Of a DNA stretch of 64,000 bases, positions 7,664 to 15,534 are shown piece by piece. Origin of the DNA: Arthrobacter agilis (GTDB taxonomy: Bacteria > Actinomycetota > Actinomycetes > Actinomycetales > Micrococcaceae); the NCBI RefSeq assembly GCF_002157505.1, contig NZ_NFSC01000026.1, positions 1-64,000 of the forward strand. The letters run 5' to 3'. The translations under genes and the position numbers were made by a program. Under the pieces are notes generated by a model. That model had not been told where the DNA came from. It saw only the letters and a program-made list of their open reading frames with translations, and searched no databases. Numbering within the stretch: the first letter of the stretch is position 1; each line of letters opens with the position of its first letter.

Positions 7664-9145
7664 ATGACCATCTCACCCACCGGATCCACGGTGCAGGGCA
7701 AGGGACTGTCCGCCGGGGACCTCGGCCTCGTCGGCAGTGTCTCCGTCGGCCTGTCCTCCACAGCGCCTGTCTACTCGCTGGCCGCGACGCTCGGCTTCAT
7801 CGTCCTGGCCGTCGGCGTACAGGCCCCTGCAGCGCTCATTGTCGCCTTCGTGCCGATGCTGCTCATCGCCTACGCCTACCGCGAGCTCAACAGGGACACC
7901 CCTGACTGCGGGACGACATTCACCTGGGCATCACGCGCGTTCGGGAAGTTCGCCGGCTGGATGGGCGGCTGGGCCCTGGCCCTTTCCGGCATCGTGGTGC
8001 TGGCCAACCTGGCGCAGGTCGCCGGGCAGTACCTCTGGCGCCTAGTCGATCCTGAGCTGGGCGACAACGTGCCGCTCGTAACCACTACTGGCGTCGCCTT
8101 CATCGCCGCCATGACGTGGACGAACTACCGCGGCGTGGACATCTCCGAGAAGATGCAGCGCACCCTGATCGCCCTCCAGTACGCCGCTCTGGCGCTCTTC
8201 ACCGGGTTCGCTGTGTACCGCATCTCCGCAGGGCAGGCCTTCGACTTCACCCCACTGAGCCTCGCCTGGTTCAACCCGTTCGCCGTCGAGTCCCTGTCCG
8301 CCTTCACCTACGCCATCCTGCTGGCCCTGTTCATCTACTGGGGCTGGGACACCTGCCTGGCGCTGAACGAGGAGACATCCAACCCGCGGAAGACACCCGG
8401 GCGGGCTGCGCTCATCTCATCGGTCATTCTGCTCGCCACCTACGTCGGTGTCAGCGTCGTCGTCATGATGTTCGCCGGCACCGGAAGTGAGGGTCTCGGG
8501 CTCGGCAACGAGGACAACGCCGCTGACGTGTTCTACTCGGTCAGCGAGGCCGTCATGGGCGACTGGGCGTGGGTCGCCGTGCTCGCCGTGCTGATCTCCG
8601 CGGCCTCATCCACGCAGACGACGATCCTCCCGACGGCGCGCGGAACCCTGTCCATGGCAGCCCACCGGGCATTGCCGGAGCGATTCGCGACCATCCACGC
8701 GAAGTACCTGACGCCCACGTTCTCCACCGTGCTGATGGGAGTGGTGGCTTCGGCCTACTACGTGGTCATGACACTGGTCAGCGAGGACTTTCTGGCCGAC
8801 TCGATCGCGTCCCTGGGCCTGTTCATCGCCTTCTACTACGGGCTGACCGGCTTCGCCTGCACCTGGTACTTCCGCCGCACCCTGCGCTCGAGCACCCGCA
8901 ACCTGATGTTCCGAGGCGTGCTGCCACTGCTCGGAGCGCTGATGATGACGGCCGCGTTCATCCTCTCTGCTCTCGACATGCTCGATCCCGAGTACGGGAG
9001 CACCGTATTTCTCGGTGTCGGCGGCACATTCATCATCGCTGTCGGGGCGATGCTACTCGGCGTCGCGCTCATGGTCCTCTGGTACGCCACGGCCCAACGC
9101 CGACTGGCGGCAGACGAAGCCATCGCCGAGTACACCGCCGACTAA
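7664..9145 (+). CDS. APC-superfamily amino acid/polyamine permease
   Basis: The 493-residue protein has about twelve membrane segments. The first helix region (GLVGSVSVGLSSTAPVYSLAA) has the unwound Gly-rich stretch that binds substrate amino groups in the APC superfamily. NEETSNPRKTPGRA in the middle loop is also typical. It starts 6 bp after the synthetase-like gene, so it is almost certainly cotranscribed. That suggests it moves the amine or amino acid which the ATP-grasp enzyme conjugates. Direction and substrate cannot be read from the sequence. Confidence 0.88.
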   Translation: MTISPTGSTVQGKGLSAGDLGLVGSVSVGLSSTAPVYSLAATLGFIVLAVGVQAPAALIVAFVPMLLIAYAYRELNRDTPDCGTTFTWASRAFGKFAGWMGGWALALSGIVVLANLAQVAGQYLWRLVDPELGDNVPLVTTTGVAFIAAMTWTNYRGVDISEKMQRTLIALQYAALALFTGFAVYRISAGQAFDFTPLSLAWFNPFAVESLSAFTYAILLALFIYWGWDTCLALNEETSNPRKTPGRAALISSVILLATYVGVSVVVMMFAGTGSEGLGLGNEDNAADVFYSVSEAVMGDWAWVAVLAVLISAASSTQTTILPTARGTLSMAAHRALPERFATIHAKYLTPTFSTVLMGVVASAYYVVMTLVSEDFLADSIASLGLFIAFYYGLTGFACTWYFRRTLRSSTRNLMFRGVLPLLGALMMTAAFILSALDMLDPEYGSTVFLGVGGTFIIAVGAMLLGVALMVLWYATAQRRLAADEAIAEYTAD

Positions 9146-9300
9146 TCAACTGGCCGCTTCGCTCCTCGCCTCGGAGCCTCGGACCAGTGCGCCCCGAGAT
9201 CCCCCAGTGCTGTTCGGGGAGCTTCCCGTCCAGTGCGACGTTCTGCGGCAGGGCCCCGAGGTCGATGGCGCGACGAAGACGCGGCTGCTGCCGATGGTCC

Positions 9301-9501
9301 ATGGCCGGCTTCGATCCCGCCGTGACGTCCTACTCGGTGCCGTCGCGGGGCGAGCTCCCGACCGTGTCCGCCGTTCCGGCCGACCCGTACGCGACGGTGT
9401 CCGTGACACAGCCCTCGGGCGGCGACCGGACCGCCGTCGTCACGGTGACGAGCGAGGACGGTTCGGCCACGAGCACCTACCGGGTGGACATCACCCAGTA
9501 G
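9301..9501 (+). pseudogene. C-terminal remnant of a secreted enzyme with cadherin-like beta-sandwich domain
   Basis: An open frame of 66 residues (GFDPAVTSYSVP, then TVTSEDGSATSTYRV near the end) matches the cadherin-like beta-sandwich repeat often found at the C-terminus of large actinobacterial glycoside hydrolases. Upstream the same frame becomes Arg/Cys-rich nonsense, and no signal peptide or catalytic domain exists. It is best read as the last domain of a deleted gene. The stretch 9146-9300 holds nothing else recognisable. Confidence 0.55.
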
Positions 9502-9516
9502 GGTGTCCGACACAGC

Positions 9517-9552
9517 ACGACGGGGCGTCCGCAGCAGCGGGCGCCCCGTCGT
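9517..9552 (+). terminator. terminator hairpin after the remnant
   Basis: ACGACGGGGCG (9517-9527) pairs perfectly with CGCCCCGTCGT (9542-9552) across a 14-nt loop. It lies 15 bp after the stop of the remnant at 9301-9501. This suggests the terminator of the lost parent gene has survived. Confidence 0.7.
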
Positions 9553-9721
9553 CGTCTGCGGAGGTCTATGTCCCCCATAGCGGTGCGGGTGTATATTGTG
9601 GCCCTGCTCGTCCTCCTCGCGGTCGCTCGGGCAGCAACGGTCTCCCGTCGGTGCACTCGTCCTGGTGCACATCCTCGGCAACTGGTCCTTCGTGGATCCT
9701 CCTTTTGACAATGAGGTCGTC

Positions 9722-10144
9722 ATGCATCTGGTCACTCGAATCCTTGCCCCCGTCGTTCTCGTCCTTGCGATGCTGCTTCCCTCCAGCGCCGCCGTCGCCG
9801 CCCCGGCAGAAATCGTTCACGGGCAGGAATTCTTCGTCGAAATGAACGACTGCAATGGGGACCTGGTAACGCTGGAAGGGACCTTCCAGGTCACTTTCAA
9901 GCCGCAGCGGGACGGGAGCTTTCTCATCCTATTTTCCCTTCACGGTCAGGGCGTGGGAGCTCAGGGAAATCGGTACGTGATGAGTCATACGAACCGCGTC
10001 CACGGGGGCGACATGTCCCTCATTCAGAAGGCCACAACGCTACTTGTCAGCACGGGAACGGCACCGAACGAATTGGTGAAGTTCCACTACAGCCTTACCC
10101 CTGAGGGCGAACTCTCGGATTTTGCGGTCATCTGCCGGGGTTGA
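9722..10144 (+). CDS. small secreted protein of unknown function
   Basis: The ATG at 9722 gives 140 residues with a clear signal peptide (MHLVTRILAPVVLVLAMLL, cleavage after AVA near residue 26). The mature part of about 114 residues has two cysteines (in NDCNGD and VICRG at the end) that may form a disulfide. It reads as beta-rich and resembles no family I can name. It is monocistronic, with nothing cotranscribed. A stand-alone exported protein is all that can be said. Confidence 0.6.
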   Translation: MHLVTRILAPVVLVLAMLLPSSAAVAAPAEIVHGQEFFVEMNDCNGDLVTLEGTFQVTFKPQRDGSFLILFSLHGQGVGAQGNRYVMSHTNRVHGGDMSLIQKATTLLVSTGTAPNELVKFHYSLTPEGELSDFAVICRG

Positions 10145-10159
10145 AAGGACGCCGCCCCG

Positions 10160-10897
10160 TTACCTGACGAGGTACCCGCCATCGACGGTCACCGTAGTAC
10201 CCGTCACATAGGCGGCTTCATCGGAGGCGAGGAAGCAGGCAATCCTTGCGACATCCTCCGCCTCGCCGAGTCGTCCGAGCGGGATCCGGTCACGGATCGC
10301 CGCGGCTCCGGCCTCCGAGTCGGCGGTGCGCTTCAGCATCGGAGTGTCGATAAGTCCGGGAGCCAGCGCATTGACGCGCACGCCGAACGGGGCCCACTCG
10401 CCCGCCATCGAACGTGCGAGTGAAGTAATAGCGGCCTTCGTCGCGCAATAGGCGGCGCTTGGTTCAGTCCAATCCGAGCGGTATGCCCCGACCGAGGAGA
10501 ACAGCACGATATTGACGCCGATGCAGGCCCGCTTCGCCGAGATCACAGCCTCCCGCGCACAGAACATACTTCCGGAGACGTTGACGGCAAAGGTTCGGTG
10601 CCACGCCGCACCCGTCATTTCGAGCAGCGGCACGCACGGATAGATCCCGGCCGCGCACACGAGCACGGTGGGCGCGCCGCCGAGCTGCATCTCAGCCTCT
10701 GCCACGGCCTGAACTACAGCCGCCTCATCCGCGACGTCGACCGCGGTGATGCCCTCGCCGGGCTGCGTGTCGAAGCCCACCACTTCCGCACCTTCCGCAC
10801 GCAACTGGGCCATGCAAGCGGCACCGATCCCCGACGCCGCTCCTGTGACAATTGCGCGGGATCCAGCGTGTCTCGACGATGTGGAAGCTCCCTTCAC
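10160..10897 (-). CDS. SDR-family dehydrogenase (second of a pair)
   Basis: The 245-residue protein starts at a GTG. The NAD(P)-binding motif TGAASGIG lies at 18-25, and the catalytic Ser134/135, Tyr150 and Lys154 (YCATK) are in place. PGLIDTPM and the C-terminal TVDGG are typical of classical SDRs. FDTQPGEG after strand 2 carries an Asp, which favours NAD(H). The start overlaps the stop of the next SDR gene by 4 bp, so it is the last gene of the operon running from 15236 down. It probably oxidises a hydroxyl made or exposed by the upstream enzymes; the substrate is unknown. Confidence 0.9.
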   Translation of the reverse strand: MKGASTSSRHAGSRAIVTGAASGIGAACMAQLRAEGAEVVGFDTQPGEGITAVDVADEAAVVQAVAEAEMQLGGAPTVLVCAAGIYPCVPLLEMTGAAWHRTFAVNVSGSMFCAREAVISAKRACIGVNIVLFSSVGAYRSDWTEPSAAYCATKAAITSLARSMAGEWAPFGVRVNALAPGLIDTPMLKRTADSEAGAAAIRDRIPLGRLGEAEDVARIACFLASDEAAYVTGTTVTVDGGYLVR

Positions 10898-11667
10898 AGG
10901 GGTCGCCCTCCGGTGAGTTCGAGCACCTGCGCCGTAATGTATCTGCTGTCACTACCAGCGAAGAAGGCGACCGCCCCTGCCACATCGGCACCCGTCCCAT
11001 AGCGTCCCAGCGGGACAGAAGCGACGTCGTCGGCGTAGAGATCCTCGGCCGTTGTTCCGGCCAGCCTGGCGCGGTTCCTGAGTGCGTCCCAGCGCATGGG
11101 TGTGTCGATGTACCCGGGCGCTATCGCATTGACGGTGATGCCGAACGGCGCAAGCTCCAGGGCCACTGTCTTTGTCATCGCCACGAGGCCGGCTTTGGAA
11201 GCGCTGTAGGCGGCGCTGCCTTCGACCGGGACCCGGGCGTACACCGAACTCACCGTCACGATGCTGCCGCTCCCCTTCACTTTCATGACCTCTGCAGCCG
11301 CCCGCACGCTGAGAAACGCCCCGCGAAGGTTGACGTTGATCACGGTATCGAAGGCCTCGGTCGACAGCTCGGTGAGATGATCCGCACCACCGCCGATGCC
11401 GGCGTTGACGACAAGCAGATCGAGCGCACCGAAGCGGTCGACGACGGACGCCACCAGTGCCTTCACCTCGTCCTCGTCGGTCACATCACAGCGTGCTCCC
11501 GCGACCCTCGGGTTTCCGGTCTCCTGCGAAAGCGCCGCGGCCGCGCTCTCCACGTCATCCGAGCGGTCACTCAGCATCACCGCCCACCCGTCCTCCGCCA
11601 GGCGCTGCGCAATGGCATAGCCGATGCCGCGGGCAGCACCCGTGATGAGCGCTGTCCCACCGGTCAT
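10894..11667 (-). CDS. SDR-family dehydrogenase (first of a pair)
   Basis: The ATG at 11667 overlaps the stop of the deacetylase gene by 4 bp and gives 257 residues. A longer in-frame reading would run deep into the upstream gene and is rejected. TGAARGIG is at 9-16 and the catalytic residues are Ser140, Tyr154 and Lys158 (YSASK). MLSDRSDDV after the second strand suggests NAD preference. It is related to, but clearly different from, the downstream SDR, so the two probably act in sequence or on stereoisomers rather than being recent duplicates. Tight coupling places it in the ABC transporter operon. Confidence 0.92.
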   Translation of the reverse strand: MTGGTALITGAARGIGYAIAQRLAEDGWAVMLSDRSDDVESAAAALSQETGNPRVAGARCDVTDEDEVKALVASVVDRFGALDLLVVNAGIGGGADHLTELSTEAFDTVINVNLRGAFLSVRAAAEVMKVKGSGSIVTVSSVYARVPVEGSAAYSASKAGLVAMTKTVALELAPFGITVNAIAPGYIDTPMRWDALRNRARLAGTTAEDLYADDVASVPLGRYGTGADVAGAVAFFAGSDSRYITAQVLELTGGRPL

Positions 11668-12467
11668 GGAACGAGGCCCGCGATCTCGCTGCAGGTGCCG
11701 AAGTGGACACCCTGATCCTGCACGAACTGCAGATAGGTATCGAGCATCGCAATCCGCGAGGGGCGCCCGACGATCTGCGGATGCAGCGCCAATGAGGTGA
11801 GCCCGCCAAGGGCGTGGATGCCGCGAGTCTCTTCCCGCCAGATCTCGAGCACCTGTGAGGGAGCCGCAATAGTCTTGTCCCAGCTGCTGTTCGCGAACCA
11901 GAAATGCGGCGCATCGTCGAGGATCCACTGCACGGGAAGCTCGACGATTCCGTTGGGATGCCGATACGGGTATATGTCATCCATGAGCGAGGACGAGTAG
12001 CTGATGCCGTGGGCCACCATGATGTCCATGGTGGACGGGCTGAAGTCGAAGGCGGGCGAACGATAGCCCGCGATGGGTGTCCCGAAAGCCGACAGCACCT
12101 CGAAGGCACGCCGGAAGTCAGCCTCCTCCTCCCCGGGGCCGAAACGACCAGGATGGGTATGGGTGTAACCGTGGTGGGCCAGCTCGTGGCCGCCGTCGAC
12201 TATGCGTGATACCTGGTCCGGGTAGCGTTCCGCGACCCGCCCGGGCACGAAGAACGTCGCTGTGAGATCCCTTCGCTCAAGGAGATCCAGTACGAGGTAG
12301 ATGCCCCTTTTCGCGCCGTATGTTCCCTGCGAGAGCACGCCCGGACGGTCAGCGTTCGCGGGGTCGGAGCCGATCCAAACCTCTTCGGCATCGAAGTCGA
12401 AGCTGAGCGCGAATCCGCTCCTGGCCCCACCCGGCCAACTCCAGTCCATGCCGGCCCCGGCCCCCAC
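11664..12467 (-). CDS. CE4-family polysaccharide deacetylase / cyclic amidase-like enzyme
   Basis: A GTG at 12467 overlaps the transporter ATPase stop by one base; an ATG at 12449 is an alternative six codons in. From that ATG, metal ligands are seen at Asp18/Asp20 (SFDFDAEE) and His92/His96 (HHGYTHTHP). The domain covers nearly the whole protein. The long form resembles the HpPgdA and allantoinase-like (PuuE) branch, some members of which open cyclic amides or imides rather than deacetylate sugars. There is no signal peptide, so it is cytoplasmic. That speaks against a cell-wall role and for action on an imported small amide. Confidence 0.85.
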   Translation of the reverse strand: MGAGAGMDWSWPGGARSGFALSFDFDAEEVWIGSDPANADRPGVLSQGTYGAKRGIYLVLDLLERRDLTATFFVPGRVAERYPDQVSRIVDGGHELAHHGYTHTHPGRFGPGEEEADFRRAFEVLSAFGTPIAGYRSPAFDFSPSTMDIMVAHGISYSSSLMDDIYPYRHPNGIVELPVQWILDDAPHFWFANSSWDKTIAAPSQVLEIWREETRGIHALGGLTSLALHPQIVGRPSRIAMLDTYLQFVQDQGVHFGTCSEIAGLVP

Positions 12468-13210
12468 TACAGCCTGCCCGCCGCGATGATGCTGCGGAGG
12501 AACTCCTGCGTGCGGGGGTGCTCCGGTGCCGTGAAGATCTGCTCCGGGGTTCCGATCTCGCAGATCGTGCCCTGGTGCAGGAAGCACACACGGTTGGAGA
12601 CCTCCCGCGCGAAGTTCATCTCGTGCGTCGCGAGAAGCATCGTCATTCCATCGCGGGCGAGCTCACGCACGAGCGACAGCACTTCGGAGACCAGTTCCGG
12701 ATCGAGCGCCGAAGTGATCTCGTCGAGCAGGAGCATGCGTGGCTCCATCGCGAGGGACCGCACGATCGCCGCCCGCTGCTGCTGCCCACCCGACAGTTGA
12801 TCAGGATGCGCGTTGGCCTTGTCAGCCAATCCGATACGGTCCAGCAGACCGAGAGCGCGCTCGTTCGCCTGTTCGCGGCTCAGCCCCAGCAGCATCTCCG
12901 GAGCGACGGCGATGTTGCGCAGGACCGTCATGTTCGGGAAAAGATTGAAGTTCTGGAACACGATGCCGATGTGCTCGCGAAGCTTGTTCACGTCGACGCC
13001 CGGGCCGGAGATACCATCGCCGTCGAGCCGGATCTCGCCCTCATCGATCGTCTCCAGCGCGTTGATGCAGCGCAGCAGGGTCGACTTTCCTGATCCTGAT
13101 GCTCCGATGAGGCACAGGACCTCGTGCTGGTTGACCGAAAGATCGATGCCGCGCAGCACGGCGTTCGGGCCATAGCTCTTATACAGATTCTCGATTTCGA
13201 GGAATGCCAT
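12467..13210 (-). CDS. ABC transporter ATPase, polar amino acid type
   Basis: The 247-residue protein has Walker A GASGSGKST (36-44), signature LSGGQQQR, Walker B LLLDEITSAL and the switch His in ATHEM. Sequence and length match the GlnQ/HisP group of the polar amino acid and opine importers. It follows the permease gene by 2 bp and runs directly into the deacetylase gene. It powers the uptake system encoded at 13213-15236. Confidence 0.95.
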   Translation of the reverse strand: MAFLEIENLYKSYGPNAVLRGIDLSVNQHEVLCLIGASGSGKSTLLRCINALETIDEGEIRLDGDGISGPGVDVNKLREHIGIVFQNFNLFPNMTVLRNIAVAPEMLLGLSREQANERALGLLDRIGLADKANAHPDQLSGGQQQRAAIVRSLAMEPRMLLLDEITSALDPELVSEVLSLVRELARDGMTMLLATHEMNFAREVSNRVCFLHQGTICEIGTPEQIFTAPEHPRTQEFLRSIIAAGRL

Positions 13211-13212
13211 GA

Positions 13213-14307
13213 TCAGGCCCCGCTTCGCTTGCGCTCTTGTCGGTCCAGGTAGCGGTCGAGTAGCCGCGCCTGCGTGATCGTGATGATGAGGAAGAACGCT
13301 GCGACGATGGTCACGGACGACAGATTGAAGTGGTTGCCGGCGTAGATTTGCGACTGGTTGAATGCGTCCACGGCACCGATGATGCCCACGAGCGCGGTGT
13401 CCTTCTGCAGCGAGATGAAGTTGTTCATGAGCGGCGGGATCACTCGGCGGATGCCTTGCGGCACCACCACGACACGCATCGTCTGCAGGTAGCTGAAACC
13501 CAGTGACCGGGCAGCATAGACCTGGCTCGGATGAATGCTTTCGAGACCCGAGCGGTAGACCTCAGCGGTGTAGGCACCGTAGGTGAGGGTGAGCGCGATG
13601 ATCGCGTACCACGTGGCGCTCAGATCGCTGAGGCCCGGGATCTGGGTGAACGACAGACCGAATCCGACAAGGTAGATCACGATGATCGCGGGCAGGCCCC
13701 GGAAGATGTCGATGTAGAGCGTGGCGAGGGATCGAAGCGGCTTCATCGCTGCCGTCTTCGAGATGCGCAGAAGGGCGATCACCATCGCCCAGATGAGTAC
13801 GAGCACCTGGGCCACGAGAGCGATGAAGACGTTCTGCCCGAATGCCGCGAGGATGTCCGGAAAGCTCAGGATCATGAGGTCGGGCTGCAGGAAGGTCTTC
13901 TGCACCGAGGCGTCGTTGACGATCAGGAAGTAGATCACCCCCATCACCACGAGGACTGCGGCGGCCACACCCATGCTCACGGCGGCCCGCTGGCGGGACT
14001 TCGCGGACTTCGTCCGTTGTTCGACCCGATCGGCCGGGTTCTTCACGCGGGACGCCTGGATCGCACCGATGAGCGGGATGATCACCAGGATCAGGCCGGC
14101 CGCGATGACCACCGTGAGTCCCAGTTGAAAACCGAGGATGACGGGGGAACCCGGAGCCCAGATAGCGGAGATCAGGGCTCCGCCCGTCACTGCGCAGAGC
14201 ACAGCGACGAGCAGGGCGGAACTGATCAGATGTCTGGTAGGTGCGATCCGCAAGCGGATCGGCTCGCGGGTGAGGACGCCGCCCGCTCCGTCGAGTTCAG
14301 AAGTCAT
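13213..14307 (-). CDS. ABC transporter permease, polar amino acid type, with extended N-terminus
   Basis: The 364-residue protein has a HisM-type permease domain in its C-terminal 220 residues, with the EAA-type loop (YRSGLESIHPSQVYAARSLG). The first 140 residues add about three membrane segments and a Lys/Arg-rich cytoplasmic stretch not present in minimal GlnP-type permeases. Similar extensions occur in other actinobacterial systems. No second permease gene is present, so the protein probably works as a homodimer. Confidence 0.92.
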   Translation of the reverse strand: MTSELDGAGGVLTREPIRLRIAPTRHLISSALLVAVLCAVTGGALISAIWAPGSPVILGFQLGLTVVIAAGLILVIIPLIGAIQASRVKNPADRVEQRTKSAKSRQRAAVSMGVAAAVLVVMGVIYFLIVNDASVQKTFLQPDLMILSFPDILAAFGQNVFIALVAQVLVLIWAMVIALLRISKTAAMKPLRSLATLYIDIFRGLPAIIVIYLVGFGLSFTQIPGLSDLSATWYAIIALTLTYGAYTAEVYRSGLESIHPSQVYAARSLGFSYLQTMRVVVVPQGIRRVIPPLMNNFISLQKDTALVGIIGAVDAFNQSQIYAGNHFNLSSVTIVAAFFLIITITQARLLDRYLDRQERKRSGA

Positions 14308-14320
14308 TCACGGACTTCCG

Positions 14321-14378
14321 GGTAGGCACGTCGGTCGGATCACTGAGGAACGTCCAGGTAGGGCACGTCGGTCGGATC
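14321..14378. repeat. short tandem duplication at the 3' end of the binding-protein gene
   Basis: The segments 14321-14341 and 14357-14378 are identical except for one extra G. The second copy codes for the end of the binding protein (SDPTDVP); the first lies mostly just past the stop. It looks like a slippage duplication of the gene's tail. Confidence 0.7.
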
Positions 14379-15236
14379 GCTGCCGAACACCGGAGCAAGG
14401 TAGGTCGCCGCGAGATCCTTCAGCGTCCCGTCGTCGATCAGATCGGTGATGATCTTGTCGATCGCCTCCTTGTTCGGTGCGCCCTCAGGGTACACACCGC
14501 CGTAGCTCTCGCCCGTGCTGAACTGGCCGACGACCTCGAGAAGGCCGTTGGAAGCGCTGGCGACAGTGAGTGCCTGAGCGGTGTCGTTGAGGACGACGTC
14601 GACCTGGCCCGAGGCGAGAGCCGTGGTCATGCTGCCAGTGTCGGGGAAGACCTTGAGGGAACCTTCGTCGATGCCGAGCTTGTCGATCGCAAAGCTCTGG
14701 CCCACGGTGCTGAGCTGAACACCGACGGTCGATTCCTTGATCGACTCGCTCGTTACTTCGTTGCCCTCCTTGGTGAGCACTCCGACGTCCCCGGAGAAGT
14801 ACGGCGGCGTGAATTCGACGGCTTGCTCACGCTCCGGCGTGATGGAGATCGTGACCAGGGCGAGGTCGAAATCCTTGGTCTGCCCGGCCACGATCGAGGC
14901 GAAGGAGACGGTCTTCACATCGAGCTTAGAAAGGCCACCGCGGTAGGCGATGTTCGCTGCCATGCAGTACTCGTAGCCGTCCTTGATATTGGCGGGCTTG
15001 TCGCCATTCCACCAGCCGGGCGAGGGCAGGCTGTTCTCGACGGTGAAGGTGTCAGCGGTGGTCGGCTCGGTGATGGGATCAGATCCGAATTCGCCCGTCA
15101 CTTCGCAGTTGCCATAGGTAGGTTCTGCCTCTACGTCGTCCTCGACGGTGTCGGTGCTGGGGGTTGAGCTGCAACCCGCAGCCGTCAGGATGGTGGCAAG
15201 GCCAACGGCGGTGGTGGCCATGATTTTCCGGATCAC
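14340..15236 (-). CDS. ABC transporter substrate-binding lipoprotein, polar amino acid type
   Basis: The 298-residue protein begins at a GTG and has a lipoprotein signal ending LTAAGC. The rest is an SBP_bac_3 domain, with the typical FTPPYFSGDVGVL, ALASGQVDVVLND and YGGVYPEGAPNKEAIDK segments. This fold binds amino acids, opines and related small polar ligands. It is the first gene of a six-gene minus-strand operon (binding protein, permease, ATPase, deacetylase-like enzyme, two SDRs). The specificity is unknown; the enzymes suggest an amide or N-acyl compound. Confidence 0.92.
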   Translation of the reverse strand: MIRKIMATTAVGLATILTAAGCSSTPSTDTVEDDVEAEPTYGNCEVTGEFGSDPITEPTTADTFTVENSLPSPGWWNGDKPANIKDGYEYCMAANIAYRGGLSKLDVKTVSFASIVAGQTKDFDLALVTISITPEREQAVEFTPPYFSGDVGVLTKEGNEVTSESIKESTVGVQLSTVGQSFAIDKLGIDEGSLKVFPDTGSMTTALASGQVDVVLNDTAQALTVASASNGLLEVVGQFSTGESYGGVYPEGAPNKEAIDKIITDLIDDGTLKDLAATYLAPVFGSDPTDVPYLDVPQ

Positions 15237-15534
15237 TCGGGCACTCCTTCAAGCTCATTCTGCATTCGTCCTGGACTCTGGGCCTTCGAGAAACAGGCCG
15301 TTCAGAACTGGGAAACACTCCACCGACACATGACGCGCGGCCCAGAAAATGCGTAGGCATCGTTGCCCGGCAGGAGAAGTAGCAGAAGCCTATACAGATG
15401 CTTGCCTGAGCACAACAACTCATTTTCGACAATCCGGGCCGGCACGACCGGCCTGTGTGTTTCTCGGCAACTATCGGTTAACGTTGCACGCGTCCACGCC
15501 GATCTCCCAGCGAATCCACTGAAGGACTACCTGC
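15237..15534. promoter_or_regulatory. divergent control region between transporter operon and amidohydrolase
   Basis: This 298-bp gap separates two divergent transcription units and must hold both promoters. An inverted repeat GGCCGG-N5-CCGGCC lies at 15437-15453 and is a candidate operator. AAGGA at about 15522-15526 serves as the ribosome-binding site of the amidohydrolase. No regulator gene lies in the cluster. Confidence 0.45.
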
